64,000 nt of DNA from Verrucomicrobiota bacterium (GCA_018240025.1 JAFEGM010000055.1:62480-126479); one strand, 5' to 3'; positions 1-8,766 are shown, counted from the first letter of the stretch. The notes: generated from the sequence alone by a model not told the origin. Program-made: numbers and translations.

Positions 1-2
1 GC

Positions 3-200
3 GAAGGGGTCTTCGCGCATTGGGACAAGAACAACCTCTGGCCGGAGCTGAATCTCATCCTGCGCGAGCGGTTTTCGCCCAAGGGCAATGTCATGGTGGC
101 GCCGCGCGAGTTCGTCACCAACCCGAACTACAAGGGCTACCGCGCCGGCATCGCCATCGACGGTGGCGGCTGGAAATTCGTCTATTTCGTCAACAACTGA
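3..200 (+). CDS. C-terminal end of an unrecognised protein (partial)
   Basis: An open frame enters from the left edge and ends at TGA 198-200, leaving 65 residues of a protein whose start lies outside the window. The visible tail is polar and ends in alternating aromatic/hydrophobic residues (GGGWKFVYFVNN), which looks like a terminal beta-strand. No motif identifies a family. It ends 4 nt before the ATG of the ChaN-like lipoprotein gene, so the two are probably cotranscribed. The frame is judged real because it is open to the edge and spaced like an operon partner. Confidence 0.55.
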   Translation, partial: EGVFAHWDKNNLWPELNLILRERFSPKGNVMVAPREFVTNPNYKGYRAGIAIDGGGWKFVYFVNN

Positions 201-204
201 GCCG

Positions 205-1083
205 ATGTCGCGCGCGCTCCGTCCCCTCGCTTTCTGGCTGCTGGCGGCGGTCGCCGGCCTGCTCGGCGCCTGCGCCTCGACCGATGCGCGCATCTCGCTG
301 CCGTCGGCCGAACCCCTGCCGGCGCCGGCCGCGGAGGCACCTTCGCGCGCGTCGGCGGATTTCTGGGATGCCATCCTGGCGGCCGACGTGGTGTACATCG
401 GGGAGCGGCACGACCAGGCCGCCGACCACGAGTATCAGTTCGAGATCATCCGGGGATTGAAGCAGCGCGGCGTCGATTTCGCCATCGGCTGGGAGATGTT
501 CGAATCGCCCTCGCAGCCGCTGCTCGACGAGTGGTTCGCCCGGCGGCTGAGCACCGATGCGCTGCTCACGCAGACCGATTTTCAAAAGCGCTGGGGCAAG
601 ACGTCGCCGCTGTACGAGAAGATGTTGCGCTGGTCGCAGCTGGCCAGCGTGCCGTCGGTAGCGTTGAACGCGCCGCGCGGCCTCTCGCGCAAGCTGGCCA
701 AGGGCGAGAAGCTCGACTCGGCCGAGAAGCGCTTGCTCCCGGCGGGCTTCCGACCGCTGGAAGGCGGGTTGGAGAACTTCATCTCGCAGATGGGCGGGCA
801 CGGGCCGGGCGTCGACTACGCCAACTATTACCGCGCCCAAACGCTGTGGGATCAGTCCATGGCCGATCAGATCCTGCGCGCCCAGCGGCGGCAGCCGCAG
901 CGCAAGATCGTGGTCTTCGTCGGGCGCGGCCACGTCGAGAACGGCTTCGGCATTCCGCCGTACGTCCGGCAGAAGGCACCGGCGCTGCGGCAGATCATTC
1001 TCTTCCCCGGTGAGCCGCCGCAGGTCGCGGGAGGCAGCCAGCTCGCCATGACGACTCCTTCCCGCGTGGGGCCGCAGCTCTAG
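205..1083 (+). CDS. ChaN family lipoprotein (DUF399, putative haem/iron-associated)
   Basis: 292 aa. The ATG at 205 is chosen because it starts a lipoprotein signal peptide: basic start, hydrophobic stretch, lipobox LLGAC with Cys23. An in-frame ATG at 88 would run through the preceding gene. Residues 62-70 (VVYIGERHD), the conserved aromatic/acidic core (GWEMFES) and the late GRGHVENGFG motif match the ChaN/DUF399 family, some members of which bind haem and are iron-regulated. It is probably anchored in the outer or inner membrane facing the periplasm. Haem binding is inferred from the family. No Fur-like box was identified upstream. Confidence 0.85.
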   Translation: MSRALRPLAFWLLAAVAGLLGACASTDARISLPSAEPLPAPAAEAPSRASADFWDAILAADVVYIGERHDQAADHEYQFEIIRGLKQRGVDFAIGWEMFESPSQPLLDEWFARRLSTDALLTQTDFQKRWGKTSPLYEKMLRWSQLASVPSVALNAPRGLSRKLAKGEKLDSAEKRLLPAGFRPLEGGLENFISQMGGHGPGVDYANYYRAQTLWDQSMADQILRAQRRQPQRKIVVFVGRGHVENGFGIPPYVRQKAPALRQIILFPGEPPQVAGGSQLAMTTPSRVGPQL

Positions 1084-1102
1084 GGCGGCGCGAAGTCCGA
1101 GT

Positions 1103-1657
1103 ATGGCCGAGTCGATGCACGATCTGACCGGGAAGCTGCTGGTGGCGCACCCGTCGCTGCGCGATCCGAACTTCCGCCGCACGGTGGTGCTGCTCTGCCA
1201 GCACGACGCGGAGGAAGGCACGTTTGGCTTCATCATGAATCGGCAGCTCGAGCAAACCGCGGCGGATTTCCTGCCCGACGAGGAAGTGCCGGCCCTCGCG
1301 CAAGTGGCGGCCTTCGAGGGAGGTCCGGTGGCCACGAACCGGCTGGTCTTCACCGACTTCCAGTTCGATACCGCGAAGGGCCACGCCCAGGTGCGGCATG
1401 CGCTCGGGATCGAGGAAGCGCAGGAACTGGTACAAGCGGACCAGGCAGCCGGCCTGCGCGCCTTCGTCGGCTATTCCGGCTGGTCCGAGGGGCAGCTCGA
1501 GGAAGAGATCGCCCAAGGCGCCTGGATCATCGCGCCCCCGGTGGCCGAGAGTTTCGCCATCGGCCAGTGCTCGCGCCTCTGGGCCCGCACGCTCAAGCGG
1601 CTCGGTGGCAAGTACGCGCTGTTGGCTGCGCTGCCCGAAGATCCCTCGAAAAACTGA
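1103..1657 (+). CDS. YqgE/AlgH family protein (DUF179)
   Basis: 184 aa, the usual size for this family. The N-terminal pattern LTGKLLVAHPSLRDPNFRRTVVLLC followed by GTFGFIMNR is characteristic of YqgE/AlgH, and the motif after it (FEGGPVATNRLVF) also fits. Family members are cytosolic. AlgH was named for an effect on alginate regulation in Pseudomonas, but the biochemical role is unresolved. An alternative start 12 nt downstream (ATG 1115) would remove only four residues. It follows the ChaN-like gene by 19 nt on the same strand. Confidence 0.9.
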   Translation: MAESMHDLTGKLLVAHPSLRDPNFRRTVVLLCQHDAEEGTFGFIMNRQLEQTAADFLPDEEVPALAQVAAFEGGPVATNRLVFTDFQFDTAKGHAQVRHALGIEEAQELVQADQAAGLRAFVGYSGWSEGQLEEEIAQGAWIIAPPVAESFAIGQCSRLWARTLKRLGGKYALLAALPEDPSKN

Positions 1658-1718
1658 GCGCGTTGGGCGCGGGGTTCTGTTCGGTTCAGCCGAGGTGCGC
1701 TAGGCTGCGGACTCCTCG

Positions 1719-2582
1719 ATGTCCCTGCTCGCCTTCGGCCTGATTCTCGCCGCCGCGTTCATCCATGCCGGCTGGAATCTGGCCACCAAGCGCATCGGCG
1801 GCGGCGTCCCGCTGGCCTGGCTGATGAGCGCGGCCAATCTCGTCATCTACGCGCTGCCGCTGACTTGGTACTGCCTGACCTATCGCCCGACGGTTTCGCC
1901 GCTGGGCTGGGTCTTCATGGCGGGTACCGGACTCATTCACCTCTGGTACGGACTGGCGCTGCAGCGGGGCTACCGCGAGGGCGACCTCTCGCTCGTGTAC
2001 CCGCTGGCCCGCGGCACCGGCCCGCTCCTCACCGTGGTGGGCGCCATCGCGCTGCTCGGCGAGCGACCTTCGTGGCTGGGGCTCGGTGGGGTGGGATTGA
2101 TCGTGGCGGGCATCCTCCTGATCACTCTCGGTGCCAGGCATTCGGCCGATCCCGCGCGGGTCCGCCGCGGCTGCTACTACGGGCTGCTCACCGGGGCGCT
2201 CATCGCAACCTACACGCTCTGGGACAAGCACGCGGTGAGCGTGCTGCTGGTGCCGCCGCTGGTGCTCGACTACGCCAATGCGGTGGTCGGCGTCACGCTG
2301 CTCGCCCCCGCAGCCTGGCGGCAGCGCGACGAGGTGCGTCGACATTTGCGGGAGCATCCGCGCGAACTCGCGGTCATCGGGGTCTGCCGGCCGCTCTCCT
2401 ACATTCTGATCCTCTCCGCGCTGACCTTCACGCCAGTCAGCGTGGTCGCGCCGGCGCGCGAGATCAGCATCCTCGTCGGCGTCTTTTTCGGCGCCCGCCT
2501 GTTCGCGGAGGAGGGCCTGGGCCGCCGGCTGGTCGCCTCGCTCTTCATGCTCGCCGGCATCGCCGCGATCGCGGCCGGCTGA
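1719..2582 (+). CDS. EamA/DMT-superfamily permease
   Basis: 287 aa with about ten hydrophobic segments, arranged as two related halves of five helices, as in EamA (DUF6) transporters. The N-terminus (LAAAFIHAGWNLATKR) and the repeat-end signatures (LARGTGPLLTVVGAIALLGER in the first half, PAREISILVGVFFGARLFAEE in the second) are typical of drug/metabolite transporters. It is an inner-membrane protein, and the substrate cannot be told from sequence. The next gene begins about 90 nt downstream. Confidence 0.88.
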   Translation: MSLLAFGLILAAAFIHAGWNLATKRIGGGVPLAWLMSAANLVIYALPLTWYCLTYRPTVSPLGWVFMAGTGLIHLWYGLALQRGYREGDLSLVYPLARGTGPLLTVVGAIALLGERPSWLGLGGVGLIVAGILLITLGARHSADPARVRRGCYYGLLTGALIATYTLWDKHAVSVLLVPPLVLDYANAVVGVTLLAPAAWRQRDEVRRHLREHPRELAVIGVCRPLSYILILSALTFTPVSVVAPAREISILVGVFFGARLFAEEGLGRRLVASLFMLAGIAAIAAG

Positions 2583-2673
2583 AGCGGTGTCGGACCCCGC
2601 CCGACCAGCCCCGCGGCCGGTCGCCCCCGAATTCCCATTTTCCCGGCGCGTCGGGCCGTGCGAGACATTCTTA

Positions 2674-3708
2674 ATGACGTTAACTAATCCCGCGCCCGGC
2701 ATCTGGCAGCTGCAGGTCCCCGTGCCCTTCACGGCGCTGGGCGATGTGAACTGCTACCTGCTGCGCGATCCCGACGGCCCCGGCTGGACCGCCTTCGACA
2801 CGGGCATGAACATTCCCCGGGCGGTGGAGGCGTGGAATGCGGCTGTGGCGCAGCTCGGGCTCGATTTCGCGCACCTGCGGCAGATCGTCCTGTCGCACAG
2901 CCATCCCGATCACTTCGGACTGGCGGGCTGGCTGCAGGAGCGCAGCGGCGGGCGTGCGCCGGTGCTGATGTCGGCCCGCGAATGGGAGATTGCAGATTTC
3001 ATCTGGATGAACCGACCGGTCGACCGGGACGAAGTGCTGGTCGAGCACGCGCGCCGCTGCGGTCTCGAGGAGATGCACCTGGCCTTCCTGCGTTCGAAGG
3101 AGGGGGCCAACCAGGAAGCCGAGACGGCCCGCGCCGTGCGCCCATTTCCGCAGAAGGTCGTCTTCATCGGCGAAGGCAGCCTGGTGGAAATGGGCGGCCG
3201 GCGCTGGCGCGCACTGCACACGCCGGGCCACGCGGACGGCCATCTGGCGTTCTACGCCGAGGACGGCGGGTTGCTGCTGGCGGGCGATCAGGTGCTGCCG
3301 GCGATCACGCCGAATATCGGCTTTTGGCCTGGCATCGAGCCCGACCCGCTCGGGCGCTATCTCGGTTCCCTCCGGCAACTGCGACCGCTGCCGGTCCACC
3401 TGCTGCTGCCGGGCCACGGCGGGCCGATGGCGGAGCCTGGATCGTACGCGGGCCGGATCGATTTCATTCTCGACCACCATCGCGAGCGGCTCGGCAAGAT
3501 GCAGCAGGCCGTGGAGACGCACGGACCGAGCACCGTGCTGGAGGTCACCATGCGCTACTTCAATCTCGCCGCGATGAAGCCGGTCGACTGGCCTTTTGCG
3601 CTCGTGGAGACCGGCTCCCACCTCGAGCATCTGGCGCTGCAGGCGCGCGTTGGCCGGCACGAGGAAGCGAGCGGCGTCTGGAAATTCCTGCCGCAGAAGC
3701 CGGGCTGA
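2674..3708 (+). CDS. MBL-fold metallo-hydrolase
   Basis: 344 aa. The frame is open back to a GTG at 2587, but the ATG at 2674 gives the compact N-terminus usual for the fold (IWQLQVPVPFTALGDVNCYLL). Metal-binding motifs are visible: HSHPDH at residues 75-80, a later HTPGHADGH, an Asp in LLLAGDQVLP, and a final His in LLPGHGGP. This is a glyoxalase II-like or lactonase-like MBL hydrolase with an extra C-terminal helical region of about 90 residues, resembling the DNA-binding-like tail of LACTB2-type proteins. The substrate is unknown. It overlaps the sufE-like gene by one base (TGATG). Confidence 0.88.
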   Translation: MTLTNPAPGIWQLQVPVPFTALGDVNCYLLRDPDGPGWTAFDTGMNIPRAVEAWNAAVAQLGLDFAHLRQIVLSHSHPDHFGLAGWLQERSGGRAPVLMSAREWEIADFIWMNRPVDRDEVLVEHARRCGLEEMHLAFLRSKEGANQEAETARAVRPFPQKVVFIGEGSLVEMGGRRWRALHTPGHADGHLAFYAEDGGLLLAGDQVLPAITPNIGFWPGIEPDPLGRYLGSLRQLRPLPVHLLLPGHGGPMAEPGSYAGRIDFILDHHRERLGKMQQAVETHGPSTVLEVTMRYFNLAAMKPVDWPFALVETGSHLEHLALQARVGRHEEASGVWKFLPQKPG

Positions 3709-4166
3709 TGAGGGAGGAGCGGCAACGCGCCTTGGTCGAGCGTCTGCGCATCCTGCCCGGGCCGCAGGAGCGGCTCAGCGCGCTGGCCGCCCGCGGGCGC
3801 AAGCTGCCAGCTCTCCCACCGGACGAGCGCACCGAAGCCCACCTCGTGCCGGGCTGCGTCTCGCGCGTCTGGCTGGCAGCCTCGGTCGAGGCCGGCGCCT
3901 TTCACGTGCGCGGCGATTGCGAGGCGGCCCTGGTGAAGGGACTCGTGGCCCTGCTCTGCGAACTGGTCGAGGGCCTGCCGGTCGAGGAGGTCGCGTCCCT
4001 GCCGGACGAATGCCCGGTCTGGCGCGAACTCGGGCTCGACGGACAGATTTCGCCCACGCGGCTGCGCGGATTGGCGGCCGTCTGGCGCCGGTTGCGTGGG
4101 TTGGCCACGAGTCCCGCACAGGTTGACGGCGGGCCCTCGTCTGGAATAGTGGCGAATGGACAATAA
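3708..4166 (+). CDS. sufE: SufE family Fe-S cluster assembly protein
   Basis: 152 aa. SufE accepts sulfur from the cysteine desulfurase SufS on a single conserved cysteine. Here that residue is Cys50 in LVPGCVSRVWL, the family signature, preceded by the usual loop ending in TEAHLVPG. The start codon overlaps the MBL gene stop, and the end overlaps kptA by 11 nt, so translation of the three is probably coupled. No sufS or sufBCD lies in the window, so it either works with a distant SUF system or serves another sulfur-transfer pathway. Confidence 0.85.
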   Translation: MREERQRALVERLRILPGPQERLSALAARGRKLPALPPDERTEAHLVPGCVSRVWLAASVEAGAFHVRGDCEAALVKGLVALLCELVEGLPVEEVASLPDECPVWRELGLDGQISPTRLRGLAAVWRRLRGLATSPAQVDGGPSSGIVANGQ

Positions 4167-4725
4167 AAAACGAACGACCCGCGGCAAATTCCTGAGCCTG
4201 CTGCTGCGGCATCAGCCCGGGACGATCGGCCTGCAGCTGGACGGGGAGGGCTGGGCGTCGGTGCCCGAACTGCTGGAGAAGGTGGCCGGACGGGATGCAG
4301 GGTTCGACCGGACGGCGCTGGAAGAGATCGTCGCCACCAACGCGAAGAACCGCTTTGAATTCGATCGCCTCACGGATCGTATCAGGGCGCGGCAGGGGCA
4401 CTCGGTCGAAGTCGACCTGGGCCTGGAGGCCCTCGCGCCGCCGACCTTGCTCTTTCACGGGACGGCCGACCGCTTTCTGCCGTCGATCATGGCCGAGGGA
4501 TTGCGCTCCGGGGCGCGCCAGCACGTGCATCTTTCCGCCGAGGAATCCACTGCGTGGGAGGTGGGGCGTCGGCATGGGCGACCGGTGGTGCTGCTCGTGG
4601 CGGCCGGGGATCTCGCCGCGGCCGGACAGGCGTTCTTTCGCGCATCCAACGGGGTCTGGCTGACCGGGCCGGTGCCGGCCGCCTTTCTGAGAGAGCAGTC
4701 GTCCGGGCCGAAAACGCCGGCCTAG
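4156..4725 (+). CDS. kptA: RNA 2'-phosphotransferase (Tpt1/KptA family)
   Basis: 189 aa. Tpt1/KptA enzymes remove an internal RNA 2'-phosphate using NAD+, forming ADP-ribose 1'',2''-cyclic phosphate. The catalytic signature is complete: LSLLLRH with Arg18-His19, RARQGHSV, FHGT, HVHLS and FRASNGVW provide the conserved Arg/His set. In eukaryotes the enzyme ends tRNA splicing. Bacteria lack that pathway, so its natural substrate here is unknown. It starts inside the sufE end, giving a three-gene packed unit, and is followed by a tRNA gene. Confidence 0.92.
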   Translation: MDNKKRTTRGKFLSLLLRHQPGTIGLQLDGEGWASVPELLEKVAGRDAGFDRTALEEIVATNAKNRFEFDRLTDRIRARQGHSVEVDLGLEALAPPTLLFHGTADRFLPSIMAEGLRSGARQHVHLSAEESTAWEVGRRHGRPVVLLVAAGDLAAAGQAFFRASNGVWLTGPVPAAFLREQSSGPKTPA

Positions 4726-4810
4726 CCCGCCTCAGGGGATCAGATTCGCCGACTCTGCCCTAATTTTCGCTTGGCTTGCCCCGCAGCCTCCACCAAGGTG
4801 CGAAGACATA

Positions 4811-4881
4811 GCGGGCATAGCTTAGTGGTAAAGTTCCAGCCTTCCAAGCTGGCCAGGCGGGTTCGATTCCCGCTGCCCGCT
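4811..4881 (+). tRNA. tRNA-Gly (anticodon TCC)
   Basis: A 71-nt cloverleaf. The acceptor stem GCGGGCA (4811-4817) pairs with TGCCCGC (4874-4880), with T4881 as discriminator. The D arm contains AGTGGTA. The anticodon stem CCAGC/GCTGG encloses CTTCCAA, giving anticodon TCC, which reads GGA and GGG codons. The T arm contains GGTTCGATTCC. The 3' CCA is not encoded and must be added by the CCA-adding enzyme. It lies 85 nt after kptA and 69 nt before the exported-protein gene. Confidence 0.97.
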
Positions 4882-4950
4882 CATCGCTCTTCCGGGCTTG
4901 ACCGCCGGGAGGAAACGGTGGCAAGACTTTCACCTCACGCTCTTAACCGA

Positions 4951-5517
4951 ATGAAAATCACGATCTTCCGCCGTATCGGCTCCGTTCTGGCCCTGGCTGC
5001 GGCGCTTGCCGCCAGCGGCGTCCAACAGCTCGCCGCCGTGGCGGGGGCTGCGACTTCGGAACTCCTCGCTGCCGAACTGCCGGCCGGAGTTACCATCGCT
5101 TCCGCTCCCACCCCGATTCTTGCGACCGCGCTGAAGGGCGCGATCCGCAAGCGTTCGGACCAGGCGGTTCCGCTCCTGCGCGTGGCCCTGCTTTCGCGCG
5201 GCAAGAAGAAGGCCTCGCCCGACAAGGGCCAGGATTACTCGAAGGGCGGCCGTCCCGGCTACGATGCGGATGTCGTCGAGCTGACCCGCGCGGCCATCGA
5301 GGCGGCTCCGGATCAGGCCCAGGCGCTCGTGGAAGAGGCCATCTCGATCTCGCCCGGCTCGGCTTCGGCCCTCCAGGGCCTGCTCGGCGGCGGCGATTTC
5401 AACGCCCCGCTCGGCGGCGGCTTCACCGGCCCCGGCTTTGTCGGCGCGCCCGGTTTCGTGGGCAGCGGCCCTGGCGGCGGCTCCTTCAATCCGGTAACGC
5501 CTTCGCAGAACCAGTAA
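4951..5517 (+). CDS. Small exported protein of the polysaccharide locus
   Basis: 188 aa, family not recognised. The ATG at 4951 begins a Sec-type signal peptide (basic KITIFRR then a hydrophobic Ala/Leu stretch). The in-frame extension upstream would run through the tRNA gene and is rejected. The middle region is helical and Ala-rich, with an IEAAPDQAQALVEEAISISPGSA segment that looks like a degenerate TPR-like or bacteriocin-leader-like helix pair. The tail is Gly/Phe-rich (GGGFTGPGFVGAPGF). A hairpin terminator follows, separating it from the O-antigen ligase gene. A link to exopolysaccharide is inferred only from position. Confidence 0.75.
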   Translation: MKITIFRRIGSVLALAAALAASGVQQLAAVAGAATSELLAAELPAGVTIASAPTPILATALKGAIRKRSDQAVPLLRVALLSRGKKKASPDKGQDYSKGGRPGYDADVVELTRAAIEAAPDQAQALVEEAISISPGSASALQGLLGGGDFNAPLGGGFTGPGFVGAPGFVGSGPGGGSFNPVTPSQNQ

Positions 5518-5537
5518 GCTCCCCGCTTTCAGCTTTC

Positions 5538-5578
5538 ACGCCCTTGCGACCCCGCGGTTGCAAGGGCGTTTTCATTTC
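5538..5578 (+). terminator. Rho-independent terminator after the small exported protein
   Basis: A 14-bp stem (5538-5551 with 5556-5569, one G-T wobble) closes a CCGC loop and is followed by TTTTCATTT. It lies 20 nt after the stop codon. The next gene's GTG start is only a few bases beyond, so that gene either has its promoter inside or upstream of this hairpin or depends on readthrough. Confidence 0.85.
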
Positions 5579-5581
5579 CCC

Positions 5582-7411
5582 GTGCGCTACCTCGTCGCCT
5601 TCCTCCTGGCGCTCGCGCTCTTTGCGACGCATCTTCTGATCGGCGGCACGCGCATTCTCTTCGCGCTGCCCGGCTTGGCCGCACTCGCGCTGGCGGCCGG
5701 CGCGGCCTTGTTGGCGCGGCGCGAGTCCGACGCGGCGCGCGGCTGGATTCCCTGGACCGCGGTTCTCTTCTTCGGCTTCGTTGCCGTTCGCAGCGCCCTT
5801 TCGCCCTTTGAGTACCTGGCTTGGCCCAATCTGAGCGTCGCTCTCGCCTGCCTGGTCGTGTACATCCTCAGCAGCCGGGTGGTGGTCGACGCGAAACTGC
5901 GGCTGCTGCTCGTGGCGGCTCTCGTGGGACTGGCGGTCTACGATTTCGGCGTGGGCGCGCGGCAATTCCGCAGCGGGGGAGACTGGATGCCGTTCGGATT
6001 CCTCCGTTCGGCCGACTACCGCGGCCGGGCCAGCGGTTCCTTCATTTGTCCGAACCATCTGGCGGGCTTCCTGAATGCGGTCGCGCTCTTTGCCTTCGCG
6101 GCCGCGCTCTGGATACGACGCGGTCGGGCCTGGCGGCTGGCTGCGGCCTACTTCGGAGTGCTTTGCCTGGCGGGCGTGGTGCTGACGGGCTCGCGGGGCG
6201 GATTTCTCAGTCTGGCGGTGGGAGGGGCGGTGTTGGCCGCGCTGGCCCTGCACCGGAGGTTTCAGGTCGCGGGTGCATTGCCGGTGAAACCGCTGCTCAT
6301 CGGCGGCGGGGTCGCGATGCTGGTGGCGATCGCCGGAATCGTGGCGATCGGACAGTCGAGCTTCCTCAGCGCCCGCGCGGAACGCATCGTGGATCCGACC
6401 GATATCCGGCTGAAACTCTGGCGAGCGGCCTGGGCGCAGTTCCAGCTCGAACCGGTCATCGGCACGGGCGCGGGGACCTTCCTCATCTACGGCCGCACCT
6501 TTCGGCAGGGGGTCGTGCAGGATCCGATCCACGTGCACAATGACTACCTGCACCTGGCTGCCGAATACGGCCTGGTCGGACTGCTCGCCGGGCTGGGCTT
6601 CGCCGGGGCGCACCTTTGGGCCGGCTGGCGTTCGCATCGCCGACTGCTGACCCGCCGTCCCTCCAGCGAGGGCAACGGCAGCAACGCTGTGGCGCTCAAT
6701 CAGGGCGCCTTGGCGGCCACGGCGGCGCTGCTGGCGCATTCGGTCGTCGACTTCAATCTGCATATTCCGGCCAACGCGCTCCTCTACGCGTGGATCGCGG
6801 GTTTGCTGGCGAGCGGGCACAGCGTCAGCCGCGGCCCGGCGCCCTGGTGGGTCGAGAGCATCTGGCGGGCGCTCCTCCTCGGTCCGGGTCTCTGGCTGGG
6901 CTGGTTCGCCTGGCAGCGCGCCGCGGGGGAATGGCACGCCGAGCAGGCGCGAGTGGCGCTGCGCGATGGCCAAGCCGCCATCGCGATCCGGGAGGCGCGG
7001 GAAGGCCTGGCCGCGGAAGGGCGGAATCCGTGGCTGCATTTCTATCTCGGGGAGGGCCGGTGGGCACTCGCGCAACAGGCCCGCGAGCCGGCCGCGGGCC
7101 GTTCCTTCGCCATCGCCGCGCTGGAGGCCTACACCCGGGCGGCCGCACTTTCGCCCCTCGACTCCCGCATTCTGATCCAGCAGGCTTGGCTACTTACGCT
7201 GCTGGGGCGGAGCGACGAGGCTGGCTGGGTCTATGCCCGGGCGCTGGCGGTCGATCCCGCCAACGCCGGCATCTGGCGGACGCTGGGGCACCACTATCGC
7301 CGCCACGGGCAGCCTGCGGCGGCGCGAGAGGCCTACCAGCGGGCGGTGGAGTTGGCCGGCGATGCGGAGGCGCGCGCCAACCTCGAGGACCTGTCGGGCA
7401 AGGGTCGCTAG
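5582..7411 (+). CDS. O-antigen ligase/polymerase family protein with C-terminal TPR region
   Basis: 609 aa. About twelve membrane helices occupy the first 430 residues. The large periplasmic loop carries the Wzy_C/WaaL signature, including DPIHVHNDYLHLAAEYGLVG, preceded by a GTGAGTF turn. The C-terminal about 170 residues are soluble and contain TPR-like repeats (WLLTLLGRSDEAGWVYARALAVDPANA, then YRRHGQPAAAREAYQRAVEL). Family members polymerise or ligate polysaccharide repeat units at the periplasmic face. GTG 5582 is chosen over an in-frame TTG that falls inside the preceding terminator. It heads the barrel-Wzc-Wza set, which makes a polymerase role plausible. Confidence 0.85.
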   Translation: MRYLVAFLLALALFATHLLIGGTRILFALPGLAALALAAGAALLARRESDAARGWIPWTAVLFFGFVAVRSALSPFEYLAWPNLSVALACLVVYILSSRVVVDAKLRLLLVAALVGLAVYDFGVGARQFRSGGDWMPFGFLRSADYRGRASGSFICPNHLAGFLNAVALFAFAAALWIRRGRAWRLAAAYFGVLCLAGVVLTGSRGGFLSLAVGGAVLAALALHRRFQVAGALPVKPLLIGGGVAMLVAIAGIVAIGQSSFLSARAERIVDPTDIRLKLWRAAWAQFQLEPVIGTGAGTFLIYGRTFRQGVVQDPIHVHNDYLHLAAEYGLVGLLAGLGFAGAHLWAGWRSHRRLLTRRPSSEGNGSNAVALNQGALAATAALLAHSVVDFNLHIPANALLYAWIAGLLASGHSVSRGPAPWWVESIWRALLLGPGLWLGWFAWQRAAGEWHAEQARVALRDGQAAIAIREAREGLAAEGRNPWLHFYLGEGRWALAQQAREPAAGRSFAIAALEAYTRAAALSPLDSRILIQQAWLLTLLGRSDEAGWVYARALAVDPANAGIWRTLGHHYRRHGQPAAAREAYQRAVELAGDAEARANLEDLSGKGR

Positions 7412-7484
7412 TCGGCGTGCCACGCTGAAAAAACGTATTGCCGCTCTGCGGGGCCGCCGATAGGATGGCCACCGCTAGTGATGT

Positions 7485-7501
7485 CGTCCCGACTCGGGAC
7501 G
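7485..7501 (+). promoter_or_regulatory. Short hairpin in the leader of the outer-membrane barrel gene
   Basis: CGTCCCG pairs with CGGGACG around an ACT loop, 38 nt before the ATG of the barrel gene. There is no T-run, so it is more likely a leader or mRNA-stability hairpin than a terminator. No convincing promoter hexamers were identified in 7412-7539. Confidence 0.3.
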
Positions 7502-7539
7502 CGTTCCTCAGTGCGCCTGTAACCTATTCCACGCGTTTC

Positions 7540-8766
7540 ATGAATCTGCCGAATCTCCACCGCGCCTCGATTTTCTGCGGCCTTGCCGCTGCCGCCCTCC
7601 TGGGGGCTTCCTCCGCCCTTGCCGAAGGCGGCTCCACGCCGGTCTCCGGCACCACCGACGCCGGCAATTTCTCCCGGAAGCCGTGGAACCTGACGCTCGA
7701 CGTGCGCTTCGGCTACGACGACAACATCAACACCACGTCCTTCAACCGGGTCGAGAGCGCCTTCACGAACTTCCAGCTGGGCCTGAGCTACAAGGCGGCC
7801 AGCCCGCGTTCGAGCCTTTCGATCGGGGCGGGCGTCGGCGTGGTTTACTATTTTGACTCAGGTTCCAGCCGTTCCAGCGAGTTCAACGTGGTCTTCAACA
7901 GCGCCTGGCAGTACAAACTGACGCCGCGCCTGACGATCAACACCAGCACCTACGCGGTGTACCAGTCGCAGCCTGACTATTCGATCGTCGGCATCGTGGA
8001 CCGCAAGGCCGGTGACTACATCTACATTTCGAGCAGCTACGGCATCACCTACCAGTGGTCCCGCCGGTTCGCGACGGTGACCAGCTACAAGCCGGTCTTC
8101 ATTCGCTACGTCGACGAGCCGTTCGCGACCCAGCAGGACCGGAGCGAGCACTACTTCGTGCAGGAGTTCCGCTTCCTGCTCCAGCCGACCGTCACCCTCG
8201 CGGCGGAGTACCGCTTCGGCTACATCGACTACAGCGACATCAACCTCGATTCCCGCGCCCATTACATCGTGGCGGGAATCGATACCACGCTCAGCCCGCG
8301 CCTGAAGGCTGGCTTCCGTCTCGGTGCTGAGTTCCGCGATTACGTCCAGAACGGCCGCGGCGACTACTCCGGGCCCTACGCCGAAGGCACGCTGAGCTAC
8401 GACTACCAGCGCAACTCGAACATCTCGTTCCTGTTCCGCTACTCGATCGAGCAGACCGACGTTGTCGGGACCACCAATCGCAGCTCGTTCCGCCTGGGCA
8501 TCAACCTGCGCCACCAGTTCACCCCGCGCATCGGCGGCTATGCTTCGTTCTACTACACGCGCAGCAACTACGACGGCAGCCGGGTGGGCTTCAACGCCGG
8601 CGACTTCAACGACAACATCTACGACGTGAACGTCGGCCTGCGCTATGCGGTGAATCGCAATTGGTCTGTGGAAGTGGGCTACCTGCACACGACCGTCAAT
8701 TCGGACATCTTCGGCCGCGGTTACGACCGCAACCGGGTGTTCGTCGGCGGGCGTTTCTCGTTCTGA
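7540..8766 (+). CDS. Outer-membrane beta-barrel protein of the polysaccharide export locus (BBP2-like)
   Basis: 408 aa. The ATG at 7540 begins a clear signal peptide ending near ALAEG. An upstream in-frame extension lacks signal character. The mature part is a run of amphipathic strands rich in Tyr and Ser (FGYDDNINTT, YYFDSGSS, VFIRYVDEPF, YASFYYTRSNYD) and ends in the outer-membrane sorting pattern FVGGRFSF with C-terminal Phe. This matches the outer-membrane beta-barrel family (BBP2, DUF560-like) commonly next to Wzc/Wza genes. It may serve as the outer-membrane channel, since the Wza-like protein here is short. It lies 45 nt upstream of the BY-kinase gene. Confidence 0.85.
   Translation: MNLPNLHRASIFCGLAAAALLGASSALAEGGSTPVSGTTDAGNFSRKPWNLTLDVRFGYDDNINTTSFNRVESAFTNFQLGLSYKAASPRSSLSIGAGVGVVYYFDSGSSRSSEFNVVFNSAWQYKLTPRLTINTSTYAVYQSQPDYSIVGIVDRKAGDYIYISSSYGITYQWSRRFATVTSYKPVFIRYVDEPFATQQDRSEHYFVQEFRFLLQPTVTLAAEYRFGYIDYSDINLDSRAHYIVAGIDTTLSPRLKAGFRLGAEFRDYVQNGRGDYSGPYAEGTLSYDYQRNSNISFLFRYSIEQTDVVGTTNRSSFRLGINLRHQFTPRIGGYASFYYTRSNYDGSRVGFNAGDFNDNIYDVNVGLRYAVNRNWSVEVGYLHTTVNSDIFGRGYDRNRVFVGGRFSF

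Noticed and set aside
2587-2673. GTG 2587 as the start of the MBL hydrolase
   Set aside because: The added 29 residues are Pro/Arg-rich and not part of the fold. ATG 2674 gives the standard N-terminus.
4771-4950. Extended N-terminus of the small exported protein
   Set aside because: It would translate through the tRNA-Gly gene, and the signal peptide starts at 4951.
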